Assembly: GCF_024055715.1 (NCBI RefSeq)
Contig: NZ_JAMXMV010000020.1
Span: 62,001 to 126,000, forward strand
Length of the DNA stretch: 64,000 nt
Origin: Actinoallomurus soli
GTDB lineage: Bacteria; Actinomycetota; Actinomycetes; Streptosporangiales; Streptosporangiaceae
Reading direction: 5' to 3'
Shown here: in pieces, positions 17,038 through 25,526 of the stretch
How the letters are laid out: each line of letters opens with the position of its first letter
Position numbering within the stretch: the first letter of the stretch is position 1
The notes under the pieces: model-generated
What the model saw: only the letters and a program-made list of their open reading frames with translations
The model's database searches: none
Told to the model about the DNA's origin: nothing
Program-made: the position numbers and the translations under genes

Positions 17038-17718
17038 CTACCTGAGCCACTCGGTGGTGGGCCAGGTCTCGCGACGCCAGGCGCTGTCCCAGAACATCCA
17101 CTCGTATTCGGTGGCGCGGAAGAAGGCGCGGGTCATCGCCTCGCGGGTGGCCGGATCGGTGGTCGCGGCCAGGCGGTCGGTGATGTCCTTGGCGCGTGCG
17201 GTGGACTCGGCGAAGGCCGGGTCGGAGTAGGTCGCGATCCAGGCGCGGTACGGGTGGTCCTCGACGTCCGCCGTGTTCTTGAGCAGGGCCGTGCCGACGT
17301 CCTGGTACACCCAGAAACACGGCAGCACCGCCGCCGCCAGCACCGGATACGGATCGGCGAGGGCCGTCGCCTGGAGAAAGGACGCGTACCCGAGGCAGGT
17401 CGGGGACGTCTCGATGCCCGCGAGGTCCTCGGCGGTCAGCCCGAACTCCTCGATGTAGCCGGCGTGCAGCGTGCGCTCCGCCGCCAGCGCGGCGTGCGCG
17501 CTCTCGGCGAAGAAGACGGCGTCGTCGCTGTCGGTGGCCCGCGTCGAGGCGACCGCGAGCGCGCGGGAGAACGCCTCCAGGTAGCGGGCGTCCTGCACGA
17601 TGTAGAACGCGAACCGCTCACGGTCGAGCGTGCCCGCGCTCAGCGCGGTGTTGAACGGGTGCTCGTGAATCGCGCGGAGCAGCCGGGCCGAGCGCTTCCA
17701 CACCTCGTCGCAGAACAT
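17038..17718 (-). CDS. tenA: thiaminase II/TenA-family aminopyrimidine aminohydrolase
   Basis: The 226-aa all-helical TenA protein hydrolyses aminopyrimidine breakdown products of thiamin for reuse in thiamin synthesis. Visible landmarks are FYIVQDARYLEAFSRAL near the N-terminus, the catalytic Cys in VLPCFWVYQDVG (~residue 135) and the C-terminal EYEWMFWDSAW. GAGGAG precedes the ATG. A TPP riboswitch about 75 bases upstream on the same strand confirms thiamin control. It is a single gene; no other thi genes are adjacent. Confidence 0.95.
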   Translation of the reverse strand: MFCDEVWKRSARLLRAIHEHPFNTALSAGTLDRERFAFYIVQDARYLEAFSRALAVASTRATDSDDAVFFAESAHAALAAERTLHAGYIEEFGLTAEDLAGIETSPTCLGYASFLQATALADPYPVLAAAVLPCFWVYQDVGTALLKNTADVEDHPYRAWIATYSDPAFAESTARAKDITDRLAATTDPATREAMTRAFFRATEYEWMFWDSAWRRETWPTTEWLR

Positions 17719-17791
17719 CGGGATCTCCTCAGCGGTCGGCGGACGGCACGGTACGGACGCTCGACAGCACCAAGAGAGCCGGTCATGGCGA

Positions 17792-17875
17792 CGTCCCTTC
17801 GCTAGTCCGAACTAGATCAGGTTCAACGGGTCTGCTCTCAGCCCGGGAGATACCGGGCACCCCGCGTCACCGCCG
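17792..17875 (-). ncRNA. TPP riboswitch (THI element)
   Basis: Read on the minus strand, the conserved blocks appear in order: GGGGTGCC, GGCTGAGA, ACCC, then TTGAACCTGATCTAGTT and a closing GGACTAGCGAAGGGA. These match the TPP-binding core. It lies in the tenA leader and should switch expression off when thiamin diphosphate is plentiful. Confidence 0.95.
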
Positions 17876-17952
17876 ACCGTAACAAGGATCAGCCGGGACC
17901 TGCCACCCACGACGGCGCCGGGACCTGGCGTCCAGTGGGGCATGGGGGTGGA

Positions 17953-18795
17953 TCACGCCGCCGCAAGCATCGTGATCGTCACGAGGACGAGCAGGCCGAG
18001 GTAGGACCGGGCGTACAGGTGGTCGGGGATACGCGGGGGACGGCGGCGAAACGCGATGATGACCGGGATCGCGCCGGTGAGCAGGCAGGCGGCGGCCGTC
18101 GGGTCGATGAGGCCGATGAGATGGGCGCCGGGGGCCGGGCCGGCGGGCAGGGAGACGAGGGCGGCCGGTACCGCGATGACGAGGGTGAGCGGGTTGGCCA
18201 GCGCGGTCGCCGCGTGCATGGAGTGCCCGGCGCGGCGGAGCATCGGGACGGTCATGACGCTGCCGCCCACCCCGAGGAACGCCGCGACCGCGCCGATCGG
18301 TGCGCCCAGGGCGGCGGGAATCGGCCGCGGGCCGCGCGGTACGGCCTCGCCCGGTGCGTGCGGGCGGATGAAGCCGGGGCGTACCAGTAGGTCCACGATC
18401 GTCGCAACGAGATACCCGACGAAGGCCCACCGGGTCAGGCCGGGTGGGACGAGTCGCGTCAGGAGCGCGCCGGCCGCGCCGCCGGCCGCGAGCAGCGTGA
18501 GAAGGATGGCGCGGCCGCGCAGCGCCGCCAGGAGGTTCCGGCGCGTGGCGGCCGTGGCGAATCCCGCGTTCACCACCATCACGAGGGCGGACGTCGCCGT
18601 GGCGACCCGCATCGCACCGGATCCCAGGGCGGCGTCCGACCACACCACCACCGGCACCGTGACGAATCCACCTCCGAAGCCGAACAGCACGGTCGTCACT
18701 CCGGTCATCAGCCCGATCCCGAGCAGTACGACGAGTTCCACGGACTCAAGACCATCAGGCCGGGCCGAGCGCGCGCATTCGAAGATCGGCATCAT
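17953..18795 (-). CDS. TauE/SafE-family membrane permease
   Basis: The 280-aa protein has about eight membrane helices in two homologous halves, each opening with the family motif (GFGGGFVTVPVVV, and GVGGSVMTVPML). The family exports sulfite, sulfoacetate or related organic anions, or imports others; the substrate here is open. Start uncertain: ATG 18795 or 18792, both close to AAGGA, or an internal GTG. It is divergent from an AraC gene 31 bases away, which may control it. Confidence 0.85.
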   Translation of the reverse strand: MMPIFECARSARPDGLESVELVVLLGIGLMTGVTTVLFGFGGGFVTVPVVVWSDAALGSGAMRVATATSALVMVVNAGFATAATRRNLLAALRGRAILLTLLAAGGAAGALLTRLVPPGLTRWAFVGYLVATIVDLLVRPGFIRPHAPGEAVPRGPRPIPAALGAPIGAVAAFLGVGGSVMTVPMLRRAGHSMHAATALANPLTLVIAVPAALVSLPAGPAPGAHLIGLIDPTAAACLLTGAIPVIIAFRRRPPRIPDHLYARSYLGLLVLVTITMLAAA

Positions 18796-18826
18796 TCCTT
18801 CGTGTCTCGGCCACTAGCCTGGTCGG

Positions 18827-19588
18827 GTGAGGAACGTGTCGCTGGCCGAGGTCGACCACGTCTCCCGCGCCGTCCTCCCGATCGGCACCGACTACCCGCC
18901 CGGGCACCTGCTCGACTGGCACGAGCACCGCCGCGCGCAGTTCCTGTACGGCGCCACCGGCGTCATGATCGTCGAGACCTGCGACGGCACCTGGACCGTC
19001 CCCACCGACCGCGCCGTCCTCATCCCGCCCGCCATCCGCCATCGGGTCCGGATGCTCGACGTCAGCACCCGGAGCCTCTATATAGAGCCCGGCGCCGTCC
19101 CATGGTGGCCTGCGGCCTGTACGGTCGCGGACGTCACTCCGCTGCTCCGCGAACTCCTCCTCGCCGCGGTCGCGTTCCCCGCCGATTACGACCTGGCCGG
19201 TCGGGAGGGCGGCATCGCCACCCTGCTCCTCCACGAGATCGCCGCGCTCACGCCCCTTCCCCTGCACGTCGCCCTTCCCGCATCCGCCGACCTCGCCGCC
19301 CTCTGCCGGGCCTACCTCGCCGCCCCCGACGCCGGGGTGACCAACACCGAATGGGCCGCCCACCTGTCCACCAGCGAACGCGCCTTCACCCGCCGTTTCC
19401 GCCGCGAGACCGGCCTCAGCCCCGCCGTCTGGCGCACCCGCGCCCGTCTCCTCGCCGCGGTCCCTCTCCTGCGTACCGCCACCGTCACCGAGGTCGCCGC
19501 CCGCCTCGGCTACGCCTCACCGGCCGCATTCACCACCGCCTTCACTCGCGCCTTCGGCCGGCCACCGTCCCGCTTCACCCGGTCGTAG
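18827..19588 (+). CDS. AraC-family transcriptional regulator
   Basis: The 253-aa protein has an N-terminal cupin-like sensor domain (HLLDWHEHRRAQFLYG, then VLIPPAIRHRV) and a C-terminal double HTH (TNTEWAAHLSTSERAFTRRF and VTEVAARLGYASPAAFTTAF). The GTG start at 18827 fits the family N-terminus. It is divergent from the TauE/SafE permease and may activate or repress it. Regulators of this short cupin-AraC type often control efflux or detoxification genes. Confidence 0.88.
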   Translation: MRNVSLAEVDHVSRAVLPIGTDYPPGHLLDWHEHRRAQFLYGATGVMIVETCDGTWTVPTDRAVLIPPAIRHRVRMLDVSTRSLYIEPGAVPWWPAACTVADVTPLLRELLLAAVAFPADYDLAGREGGIATLLLHEIAALTPLPLHVALPASADLAALCRAYLAAPDAGVTNTEWAAHLSTSERAFTRRFRRETGLSPAVWRTRARLLAAVPLLRTATVTEVAARLGYASPAAFTTAFTRAFGRPPSRFTRS

Positions 19589-19601
19589 CGGCATTGACCT
19601 A

Positions 19602-20045
19602 TCACGCCAGGTCGATCTGGTAGCGGATGAAGCCGTTGTTCTCGGCCATCGCGTCGTACAGCCGCCGGGCCGTGGCGTTCGACTCCTGGGTGTGCCAGTA
19701 GACCCGGGAGCAGCCGTGGGCCCTCGCCCAGTCGGTGACCGCCGTGATCAGCGCGCGGCCCACGCCCCTGCCTCGTACGCCGGGGTCGGTGAAGAGGTCC
19801 TGGAGGTAGCAGACGTCGGTGTCCGGCATCGAGGTGCTGGGATGGGTGAGGAAGTGCACGATGCCGACGAGCCGTCCGTCGAGTTCCGCGCCGAGCGCGT
19901 GGATGCGGGTGTCCGCCTCGAACTCGCGCCAGGCGCCCTCGTACATCTCGTCGGGCTCGACCCGCTCATAGAAGGCGATGTAGCCGCGGAACAGTTCCTC
20001 CCAGGCGGCTCGGTCGGACGGAACGAGCCTGCGAACGCTGATCAT
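19602..20045 (-). CDS. GNAT-family N-acetyltransferase
   Basis: The 147-aa protein begins MISVRRLVPSD with AGGAG four bases before the ATG. The acetyl-CoA motif is DPGVRGRGVGRALI, preceded by CYLQDLFTD, and the C-terminal block is RVYWHTQESNATARRLYD. This is the single-domain GNAT fold that acetylates small amines or peptides; substrate unknown. It is convergent with the AraC gene, 13 bases apart. Confidence 0.88.
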   Translation of the reverse strand: MISVRRLVPSDRAAWEELFRGYIAFYERVEPDEMYEGAWREFEADTRIHALGAELDGRLVGIVHFLTHPSTSMPDTDVCYLQDLFTDPGVRGRGVGRALITAVTDWARAHGCSRVYWHTQESNATARRLYDAMAENNGFIRYQIDLA

Positions 20046-20252
20046 CGGTCTCCTGCACGATCGGATGGGGCCTGGCCGTCGACGGCCCGCCTTCGGCTCC
20101 CGAGCGTACGGACGAGCGATCGGCGTGAACACGGCCACTCACGTGCGAAAGGGCGAGACCAGTCCCGGCCGCGAGTGGGGCTGGCCATACCCGTGAAGCG
20201 GGGGACGGCGGCAATGCGCGGCCGGCCGGTGCGTCCGTAGGTTGAGCGTCCG

Positions 20253-21293
20253 ATGCGACCTTCGATGCACCGACTCGGGCTCATCCGCGCGGCCGACGCG
20301 GCGCCGTACCTTCGCGGGTTCGTCTTGTCCGGAATCGCCACCGTCCTCGTCACGCGGGCCCTGCTGGCACAGACCGGCTATCCCAAGGTGGGCGGCGGGA
20401 ACCTGCACATCGCGCACGCCCTTTGGGGTGGCCTGCTCATGGCCGTGGGCCTGGGCATCGCCGTCGCCTTCCTCGGCAGAGCGGCACGTGCGTGGGCCGC
20501 GATCGTGGGCGGGGTCGGCTTCGGCCTGTTCATCGACGAGATCGGCAAGCTGGTGAACAAGACCGGCTACTTCTACCGGCCGGCCGCCGGGCTCATCTAC
20601 CTGACCTTCGCCGGGCTGGTCCTCGTCTCCCAGTGGGCCGGTGCACGGGCGCCGCTCAGCCCGCGCGAGCGTACGGCCAACGCCGCGTCCACGGCGCTCG
20701 CCGGAATGAGCTCGGGGCTGACGCCGCAGGAGCGCGGAGCGGCCGTGCGCCTGATCGCGGACCTGGACGGTGAGGTGCCGGCGGCGCTCCTGCGTCTCCT
20801 CGACGCGGTGCCGGAGCGCCGGCCGTACGCGCCGGGACCGGTGCGCACGGCGGCTGCTCGCGTCCGCGGCCTCGCCGGTCGGCTGGCGAGCCACCGCGTC
20901 GTCCGCGATGTCGCCGTCTGCTACCCGGTCGCGCAGGGAGCGCTGACGCTCGCCGGGGTCCTCGCCGACGACGTCATCACCGCGCATCCCGCCGAACGGC
21001 AGACCGGCGCGGTCGTGGCCGTGGCCTGCTGCGCCGTCGTCTCGGCGGCGCTGGGCGGGTACGGGGTGCTGCGGCTCGCCCGCGACCGCCCGGCGGCGTT
21101 CCGGCTGTGCAACGCGGCCCTGCTGGTCGACGTCCTCGCCGGGCAGGTCTTCAAGTTCACGATCAACCAGTTCGCCGCGCTGTCCGGCCTCGCCGTGGAC
21201 CTCCTCGTCGCCTGGATCATCGCAACGGAGCTGCGCGGGCTCACGGCTCCTCGGCCGTCTGGCACTGATCGAGGAGTTCCCGCGCGCGGCTGA
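20253..21293 (+). CDS. conserved integral membrane protein
   Basis: The 346-aa protein has about seven to eight hydrophobic helices. The N-terminal half holds conserved stretches HIAHALWGGLLMAVGLGIA and GFGLFIDEIGKLVNKTGYF, found in a group of uncharacterised actinobacterial membrane proteins; the middle (~135-215) is a soluble helical part. Acid and Lys residues inside or near a helix (IDEIGKLV) suggest a functional pocket, but no reaction is known. Its 3' end overlaps the convergent gene at 21241 by 53 bases. Confidence 0.65.
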   Translation: MRPSMHRLGLIRAADAAPYLRGFVLSGIATVLVTRALLAQTGYPKVGGGNLHIAHALWGGLLMAVGLGIAVAFLGRAARAWAAIVGGVGFGLFIDEIGKLVNKTGYFYRPAAGLIYLTFAGLVLVSQWAGARAPLSPRERTANAASTALAGMSSGLTPQERGAAVRLIADLDGEVPAALLRLLDAVPERRPYAPGPVRTAAARVRGLAGRLASHRVVRDVAVCYPVAQGALTLAGVLADDVITAHPAERQTGAVVAVACCAVVSAALGGYGVLRLARDRPAAFRLCNAALLVDVLAGQVFKFTINQFAALSGLAVDLLVAWIIATELRGLTAPRPSGTDRGVPARG

Positions 21294-21951
21294 GCTCCAC
21301 GGCGGCGTCGGGAGTGCTCGCAGTGGACGCCGCAGCATTCAGCAGACGCGTCACGGCGCTACCTTCCACCCAGTGTTCGAGCGTGGCAAACCACGCGGCA
21401 TCGGTGAAAGCGCCGAACCAGAGATCCGCGACCAGCCACGCCAGGTGACGCGCCGCCGCCTCGTCTTCGCGGGTCTCCCAGTGCGCGAGATACGGCTTGA
21501 TGGGCACGCTCAGCTCAGCATTGGATTCCAAGAAGGAGAACGCGGAGAACTCGCGGGGGAACTCGCTCAGCGTCGTCGGCCACCAGGCTCCGAGGAACGT
21601 CTCGATGGCGGCGCGCTCGTCATCCGGCCAGGCCCGCCATAGCAAGGCGACCTTTCCCAGGAAGATCGATGCGACGGCCTCCTCATGGACCTCATCATCG
21701 GCGATCAGCTCCAGAACGCGGGGCAGGAAGTGCTTGAGCTCCGCCTCGTCGCCCCAGGTGCCCAGCGCTTTCCACATCAGCGGGTGGAGGTCGTCCGCGG
21801 TGAGCAGGCGCAGCGGTCTCGCCCGCGTCGCCGCGACCTCGCCAGGGGTCACGCAATGCTCGCAGTAGTCGAGCTCGGTGGGGAGCGGATATCGGGCGAA
21901 GGCGGAGTAGAGCCGTTCGGTGCCCTCACCCAGATCCGGGAATCCGATCAC
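21241..21951 (-). CDS. conserved hypothetical protein, alpha-helical
   Basis: The 236-aa soluble protein is rich in Trp, Leu and acidic residues (LMWKALGTWGDEAELKHFLPRVLELIADD). No domain of known function is recognised; the pattern recalls helical-repeat proteins in actinobacteria. The GTG start at 21951 overlaps the methyltransferase stop (GTGA), so the two are translationally coupled. Its end overlaps the convergent membrane-protein gene. Confidence 0.6.
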   Translation of the reverse strand: MIGFPDLGEGTERLYSAFARYPLPTELDYCEHCVTPGEVAATRARPLRLLTADDLHPLMWKALGTWGDEAELKHFLPRVLELIADDEVHEEAVASIFLGKVALLWRAWPDDERAAIETFLGAWWPTTLSEFPREFSAFSFLESNAELSVPIKPYLAHWETREDEAAARHLAWLVADLWFGAFTDAAWFATLEHWVEGSAVTRLLNAAASTASTPDAAVELSRARELLDQCQTAEEP

Positions 21952-22727
21952 GCCGGACGACGATACGGCCTGTCGATCTCCGCGTGCGGCTTCCGCGCGA
22001 GGACGAGCCGGTAGCGCGGGCTGCCGTCGGCGCGGCGGCCCATCAAGGGAACCGTCGTCACGGTGAATCCGGCCGCCGTCAGGTCGTCGCGGACCGCGTG
22101 CAGCGGGCAGGTGCGGTAGTACATGACGAACGGGGGACGCCACACGGCGTTCCGGACCCGCATGGCCAGGTCGAATCCGAGCAGCGCCCAGTACCAGCCC
22201 GACGTGACGGGCGGCGGCGCGCCGAGCGGGAACGCGAAGAGCCCGCCGGGCCGCAGCGCGCGGTACACCCCGGCGAACAGCGCGGGCCGTTCGGCGGGCA
22301 GGAAGTGGCCGAGCGCTCCGAAGCTGACCGCCAGGTCGAAGGCCCCGGCGAAGGGCAGGGCCCGGACGTCGGCCCGTACCCATCCGGCGGCCGGGTGCGC
22401 CCGGCGGGCCTGCGCGAGCATGCCGGCGCTGAAGTCGACACCCGTCGTCCGCCCCTGGCACAGGGCTTCGAGGACCCGCATGCCCGCGCCGGTGCCGCAG
22501 CACACGTCCAGTCCCCGGCCGAACGGCCCGAGCGGGCGCAGAGCGTCGGCGGTCGCGTCGAGAACGGCGTCCGGAGTGCGGAAGGGCGTGTGGTCGAACT
22601 TCGGTGCCAGCAGGTCGTAGCCGCGTTCGACCGAGGACAGCGCCTGGATCGCCAGTTCACGCGGAGATGGGCCTTGAGGCGAGAACACCGGCCCAGGGTA
22701 AGCCGGAGCGGCGGTGGCGTGCTTCAC
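21948..22727 (-). CDS. class I SAM-dependent methyltransferase
   Basis: The 259-aa protein carries the SAM-binding motif I LDVCCGTGAGM (73-83), motif II acid in TTGVDFSAGML and post-motif DLAVSFGALGHF. The N-terminal segment ERGYDLLAPKFDHTPF is typical of small-molecule or quinone-type methyltransferases; substrate unknown. Start uncertain: ATG 22727 has no visible ribosome site and lies eight bases from the divergent gene's GTG; a GTG at 22688 would drop 13 residues. It is coupled to the downstream hypothetical gene. Confidence 0.8.
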   Translation of the reverse strand: MKHATAAPAYPGPVFSPQGPSPRELAIQALSSVERGYDLLAPKFDHTPFRTPDAVLDATADALRPLGPFGRGLDVCCGTGAGMRVLEALCQGRTTGVDFSAGMLAQARRAHPAAGWVRADVRALPFAGAFDLAVSFGALGHFLPAERPALFAGVYRALRPGGLFAFPLGAPPPVTSGWYWALLGFDLAMRVRNAVWRPPFVMYYRTCPLHAVRDDLTAAGFTVTTVPLMGRRADGSPRYRLVLARKPHAEIDRPYRRPA

Positions 22728-22735
22728 TTCGGCGG

Positions 22736-23389
22736 GTGACCGACTACGACGTGCTGCGGGTCTTCTGCGGGCCGGACGGGAGTGACGGCAACGCGTTGGG
22801 GGTCGTACGGGACGGGGCCGCCGTGCCGACGGAGGGGGAGCGGCAGGCGTTCGCGCGGCGGCTCGGGTTCAGCGAGACCGTCTTCGTGGACGACGCCGAG
22901 CGCGGGGTCATCGACATCTACACGCCGACGCTGCGGCTGCCGTTCGCCGGACACCCGTGCGTGGGCACGGCCTGGCTGCTCGGCGCGCCCGCGCTGATCA
23001 CCCCGGCGGGGCGGGTCCGCGCCCGGCGCGCGGGAGAGTGGACGTGGATCGAGGCGCGGGCGGAGTGGGCGCCGCCGCGCACGCTGCGGCAGTACGGTTC
23101 GGCGGCGGAGGTCGACGCGTTGCCGGTGCCGCCGCCGGGGGAGTGGATCTACGCGTGGGCGTGGCAGGACGAGGCGGCCGGCCGCGTACGGGCGCGTGCC
23201 TTCCCCGGACGTGACGACGGGATCGACGAGGACGAGGCGACCGGCGCGGCGGCGCTGCTGCTGACGGCCCGCCTCGGCCGCGCCCTGACGATCACCCAGG
23301 GCCACGGCTCTCAGATCGTGACCGCTCCGGGGCCGGGCGGGCTGATCGAGGTCGGCGGCCGCGTTCGCCTAACAGGGGTTGTGGCGTAG
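22736..23389 (+). CDS. PhzF-family isomerase/epimerase-like protein
   Basis: The 217-aa protein has the PhzF/DapF-like fold marks: YDVLRVFCG start, GNALGVV, the GFSETVFV segment with the catalytic Glu, RLPFAGHPCVGTAWLL, and DEATGAAALLL near the C-terminus. The family usually has 260-290 residues; this short form lacks part of the second half-domain but is seen in actinomycetes. The function is an isomerisation or proton shift on an unknown small molecule. Start GTG 22736 is eight bases from the divergent methyltransferase start, so leaderless transcription is possible. Confidence 0.82.
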   Translation: MTDYDVLRVFCGPDGSDGNALGVVRDGAAVPTEGERQAFARRLGFSETVFVDDAERGVIDIYTPTLRLPFAGHPCVGTAWLLGAPALITPAGRVRARRAGEWTWIEARAEWAPPRTLRQYGSAAEVDALPVPPPGEWIYAWAWQDEAAGRVRARAFPGRDDGIDEDEATGAAALLLTARLGRALTITQGHGSQIVTAPGPGGLIEVGGRVRLTGVVA

Positions 23390-23916
23390 GCCTTGTGCGT
23401 CCTCGGTGAGGGTGCCGCCGTCGTGGTCGGATCGCCGCTGCTGGTGACGGGCCGGTGACCGGTTCGCCCGGTTTGTCGCGGCAGCATCGACGTCACAGTG
23501 GCTGGTCAGCCTGGTTGGCGCGGTGACCACAGACGTTCGCCTGGTCCGGTGGCAGCCCGGCCGATCCCTCCGGGGCCTGTCCCCAGCGACCCGGCGCTGT
23601 CACGTGAGCGGGAACGAATCGGTTCCGGCTCGCTTTTCGTGATGGCAGCGCTGACCGGGCGAGCCCGCCCGCCCGCTCGCCGCCCCGCCCACGCCGTCCG
23701 TCTTCCCTCCGCCTTTGCTCTGCTCACCCCGGGTATGCACCTGGAACGGTCCACTGTCTACCCGGTGTGAGCAGAGCAAAGGTCGGCAAGAATGTGCCGG
23801 CCGACGGCGCCGGCCCACGACAGCGAGCGGCACGTCATCCGATCCGGTGCATGGTCGTGGTCATCAGCCTGGGTCCGAACGGGCACGAACCACTCACCTC
23901 TTGCGGCGGGCGCCCG
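23390..23916. other. 527-base intergenic stretch with a large inverted repeat
   Basis: No frame here gives a recognisable protein. The main feature is the long inverted repeat at 23713-23781, listed separately. The rest is plain GC-rich spacer with a small CCGGTGACCGG palindrome near 23450. Confidence 0.4.
23713..23781. repeat. long imperfect inverted repeat, 23-base arms
   Basis: Left arm 23713-23735 and right arm 23759-23781 are complementary at 22 of 23 positions (outer part CTTTGCTCTGCTCAC), separated by a 23-base spacer. The arms are less GC-rich than their surroundings. It could be a terminator between the PhzF and MerR genes, or the footprint of a small mobile element. Confidence 0.7.
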
Positions 23917-24351
23917 TCAGGCGGATCGTCGGCCGGGGCCGGGCTTGGGGGACCACACGCCGGCGGCGGTGCCCTCCTCGACGTGCCTGCGATACGTCAT
24001 GACCTTGTCGTGAATGATCGCCAGGCTCGCGGTCAGGTCGGCGATCTTGGCCTGGACGGTCCGTTCGTGCTCTTCGAGCAGGGCGAGCCGCTCCGGCTCG
24101 TTGCCGGAACCGGCCCGTACGAGCTCCGCGAACCTCTTCATCGTGGCGATCGGCATGCCGGACTCGCGGAACCGGTTGCAGAGCAGCAGCCATGAGACGT
24201 CGGCGGGGTCGTAGACCCGCTGGCCGCCCGCCGACCGGCGGATCGGGCGAAGGAACAGCCCTTCGCGCTCGAAGAACCGGAGGGCGTGCACGCTGAGCCC
24301 CGTCTTCTCCGCGACCTGTCCGATGGACAGGCCTCCCGCGTGTCTCGTCAC
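23917..24351 (-). CDS. MerR-family transcriptional regulator
   Basis: The 144-aa protein has the MerR winged HTH at the N-terminus (SIGQVAEKTGLSVHALRFFE, then FLRPIRRSAGGQRVYDPADV) and a coiled-coil dimer helix (LALLEEHERTVQAKIADL). No metal-binding Cys cluster is present, so it probably senses an organic compound. It is divergent from an SDR gene with a perfect MerR-type operator between them. Confidence 0.92.
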   Translation of the reverse strand: MTRHAGGLSIGQVAEKTGLSVHALRFFEREGLFLRPIRRSAGGQRVYDPADVSWLLLCNRFRESGMPIATMKRFAELVRAGSGNEPERLALLEEHERTVQAKIADLTASLAIIHDKVMTYRRHVEEGTAAGVWSPKPGPGRRSA

Positions 24352-24368
24352 GGCGCCGAGCGTACAGC

Positions 24369-24399
24369 TTGACCTAGAGAGAACTCTAGGTTTTAGCGT
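24369..24399 (+). promoter_or_regulatory. MerR-type promoter/operator of the SDR gene
   Basis: TTGACC (24369-24374) and TAGCGT (24394-24399) are separated by 19 bases, the long spacer typical of MerR-controlled promoters. Between them lies the perfect inverted repeat ACCTAGAG-AGAA-CTCTAGGT (24372-24391). MerR activators untwist such spacers. Confidence 0.8.
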
Positions 24400-24407
24400 C
24401 CTGAGCC

Positions 24408-25364
24408 ATGACAGCGAAGCAGCAGAGGATCGGCAGTGGTTTCGGCGCCCGCAGCACGGCGGGCGACGTCCTGGCCGGAATGGACCTGTCGGGCCGGACG
24501 GCCCTGGTGACGGGCGGGTACTCCGGCCTGGGGCTGGAGATCACGCGTGCCCTCAGCGGGGCGGGCGCGCACGTCATCGTCCCCGCCCGCCGGCGGGCCG
24601 CGGCGGAGACGGCCCAGCGCGACGTCCCGCGCACGGAGGTCCGTGAACTCGATCTCGCCGACCTGGAGAGCGTGCGGATGTTCGCCGAGCGGATCCTGGA
24701 GACGGGCCGTACGCTCGACGTCGTCATCGCCAACGCCGGGATCATGGCCTGTCCCGAGACCCGGGTCGGGCCCGGCTGGGAGGCGCACTTCGCGACCAAC
24801 CATCTCGGCCACTTCGCCCTGGTCAACCGGATCCGCCCGGCGCTGGCCCCCGGCCGGGCCCGGGTGGTCTCGGTGACCTCCTCGGGACACTTTCTGTCCG
24901 GCGTCCGGTGGCATGACGTCCACTTCCGCGAGGGCTACGACCAATGGCTCGCGTACGCGCAGTCGAAGACCGCGAACGCACTGTTCGCCGTGCACCTGAA
25001 CGAGTTCGGGGCGGATGACGGCCTGCGGGCGTTCGCGGTGCATCCAGGCAGCATCCTCACTCCGCTCCAGCGGCACGTTCCCCGCGAGGAACAGATCGCC
25101 CGGGGGTGGATCGACCCGGAGGGCCGGCCCGCGGAGGGCTTCAAGACTCCTGCGCAGGGAGCGGCGACGGCCGTGTGGGCGGCCACGTCGCCGCTGATCG
25201 ACGCCCATGGCGGGGCGTACTGCCAGGACTGTGACATCGCCGAGCCCGCCACCACGGACGACATGCTGATCGGCGGGGTCAAACCCTGGGCGGTGGATCC
25301 GGACGAGGCCGCGCGGCTCTGGGCGTTGTCGAGCGAGCTGACCGGAGTCGACGCGTTCTCCTGA
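24408..25364 (+). CDS. short-chain dehydrogenase/reductase
   Basis: The 318-aa protein has the Rossmann motif TGGYSGLG (35-42), NAG (109-111), the active-site Ser around 158-159 (VVSVTSSG) and Y183-x3-K187 (YAQSK). This layout is that of the retinol-dehydrogenase/WW-oxidoreductase-like SDRs that use NADP(H). The substrate is unknown. It is driven by the MerR-type promoter directly upstream, so it likely serves in detoxification of the compound sensed by the MerR protein. Confidence 0.9.
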   Translation: MTAKQQRIGSGFGARSTAGDVLAGMDLSGRTALVTGGYSGLGLEITRALSGAGAHVIVPARRRAAAETAQRDVPRTEVRELDLADLESVRMFAERILETGRTLDVVIANAGIMACPETRVGPGWEAHFATNHLGHFALVNRIRPALAPGRARVVSVTSSGHFLSGVRWHDVHFREGYDQWLAYAQSKTANALFAVHLNEFGADDGLRAFAVHPGSILTPLQRHVPREEQIARGWIDPEGRPAEGFKTPAQGAATAVWAATSPLIDAHGGAYCQDCDIAEPATTDDMLIGGVKPWAVDPDEAARLWALSSELTGVDAFS

Positions 25365-25372
25365 CGGCGGAG

Positions 25373-25402
25373 CCGCCCCGGTCGGGCACCCGCCCGGGGC
25401 GG
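25373..25402 (+). terminator. terminator of the SDR gene
   Basis: CCGCCCCGG and CCGGGGCGG pair perfectly around a 12-base loop, nine bases after the SDR stop codon. Confidence 0.6.
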
Positions 25403-25490
25403 TCGCGTCATGGCCGCGGTCACGGCTGAAAGGGCGGTGAAAGCGTCTTGGCCCGGCCCGGTGGCCGGTTTAGCCTTCGTCGACTCCTCG

Positions 25491-25504
25491 GGAAAGCGCT
25501 TTCC
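25491..25504 (+). promoter_or_regulatory. 14-bp palindromic operator upstream of PL11
   Basis: GGAAAGCGCTTTCC is a perfect palindrome with the central CG step typical of LacI-family operators, ending 22 bases before the PL11 start. A related site lies upstream of the PL1 gene at 28517-28530. Confidence 0.65.
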
Positions 25505-25526
25505 GAGCGGATGAGGGAGGACGCCG

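Noticed and set aside
17719-17791. Short upstream ORF in the tenA leader
   Set aside because: The frame overlaps the tenA start out of frame and lies in the riboswitch expression platform; no evidence that it is translated.
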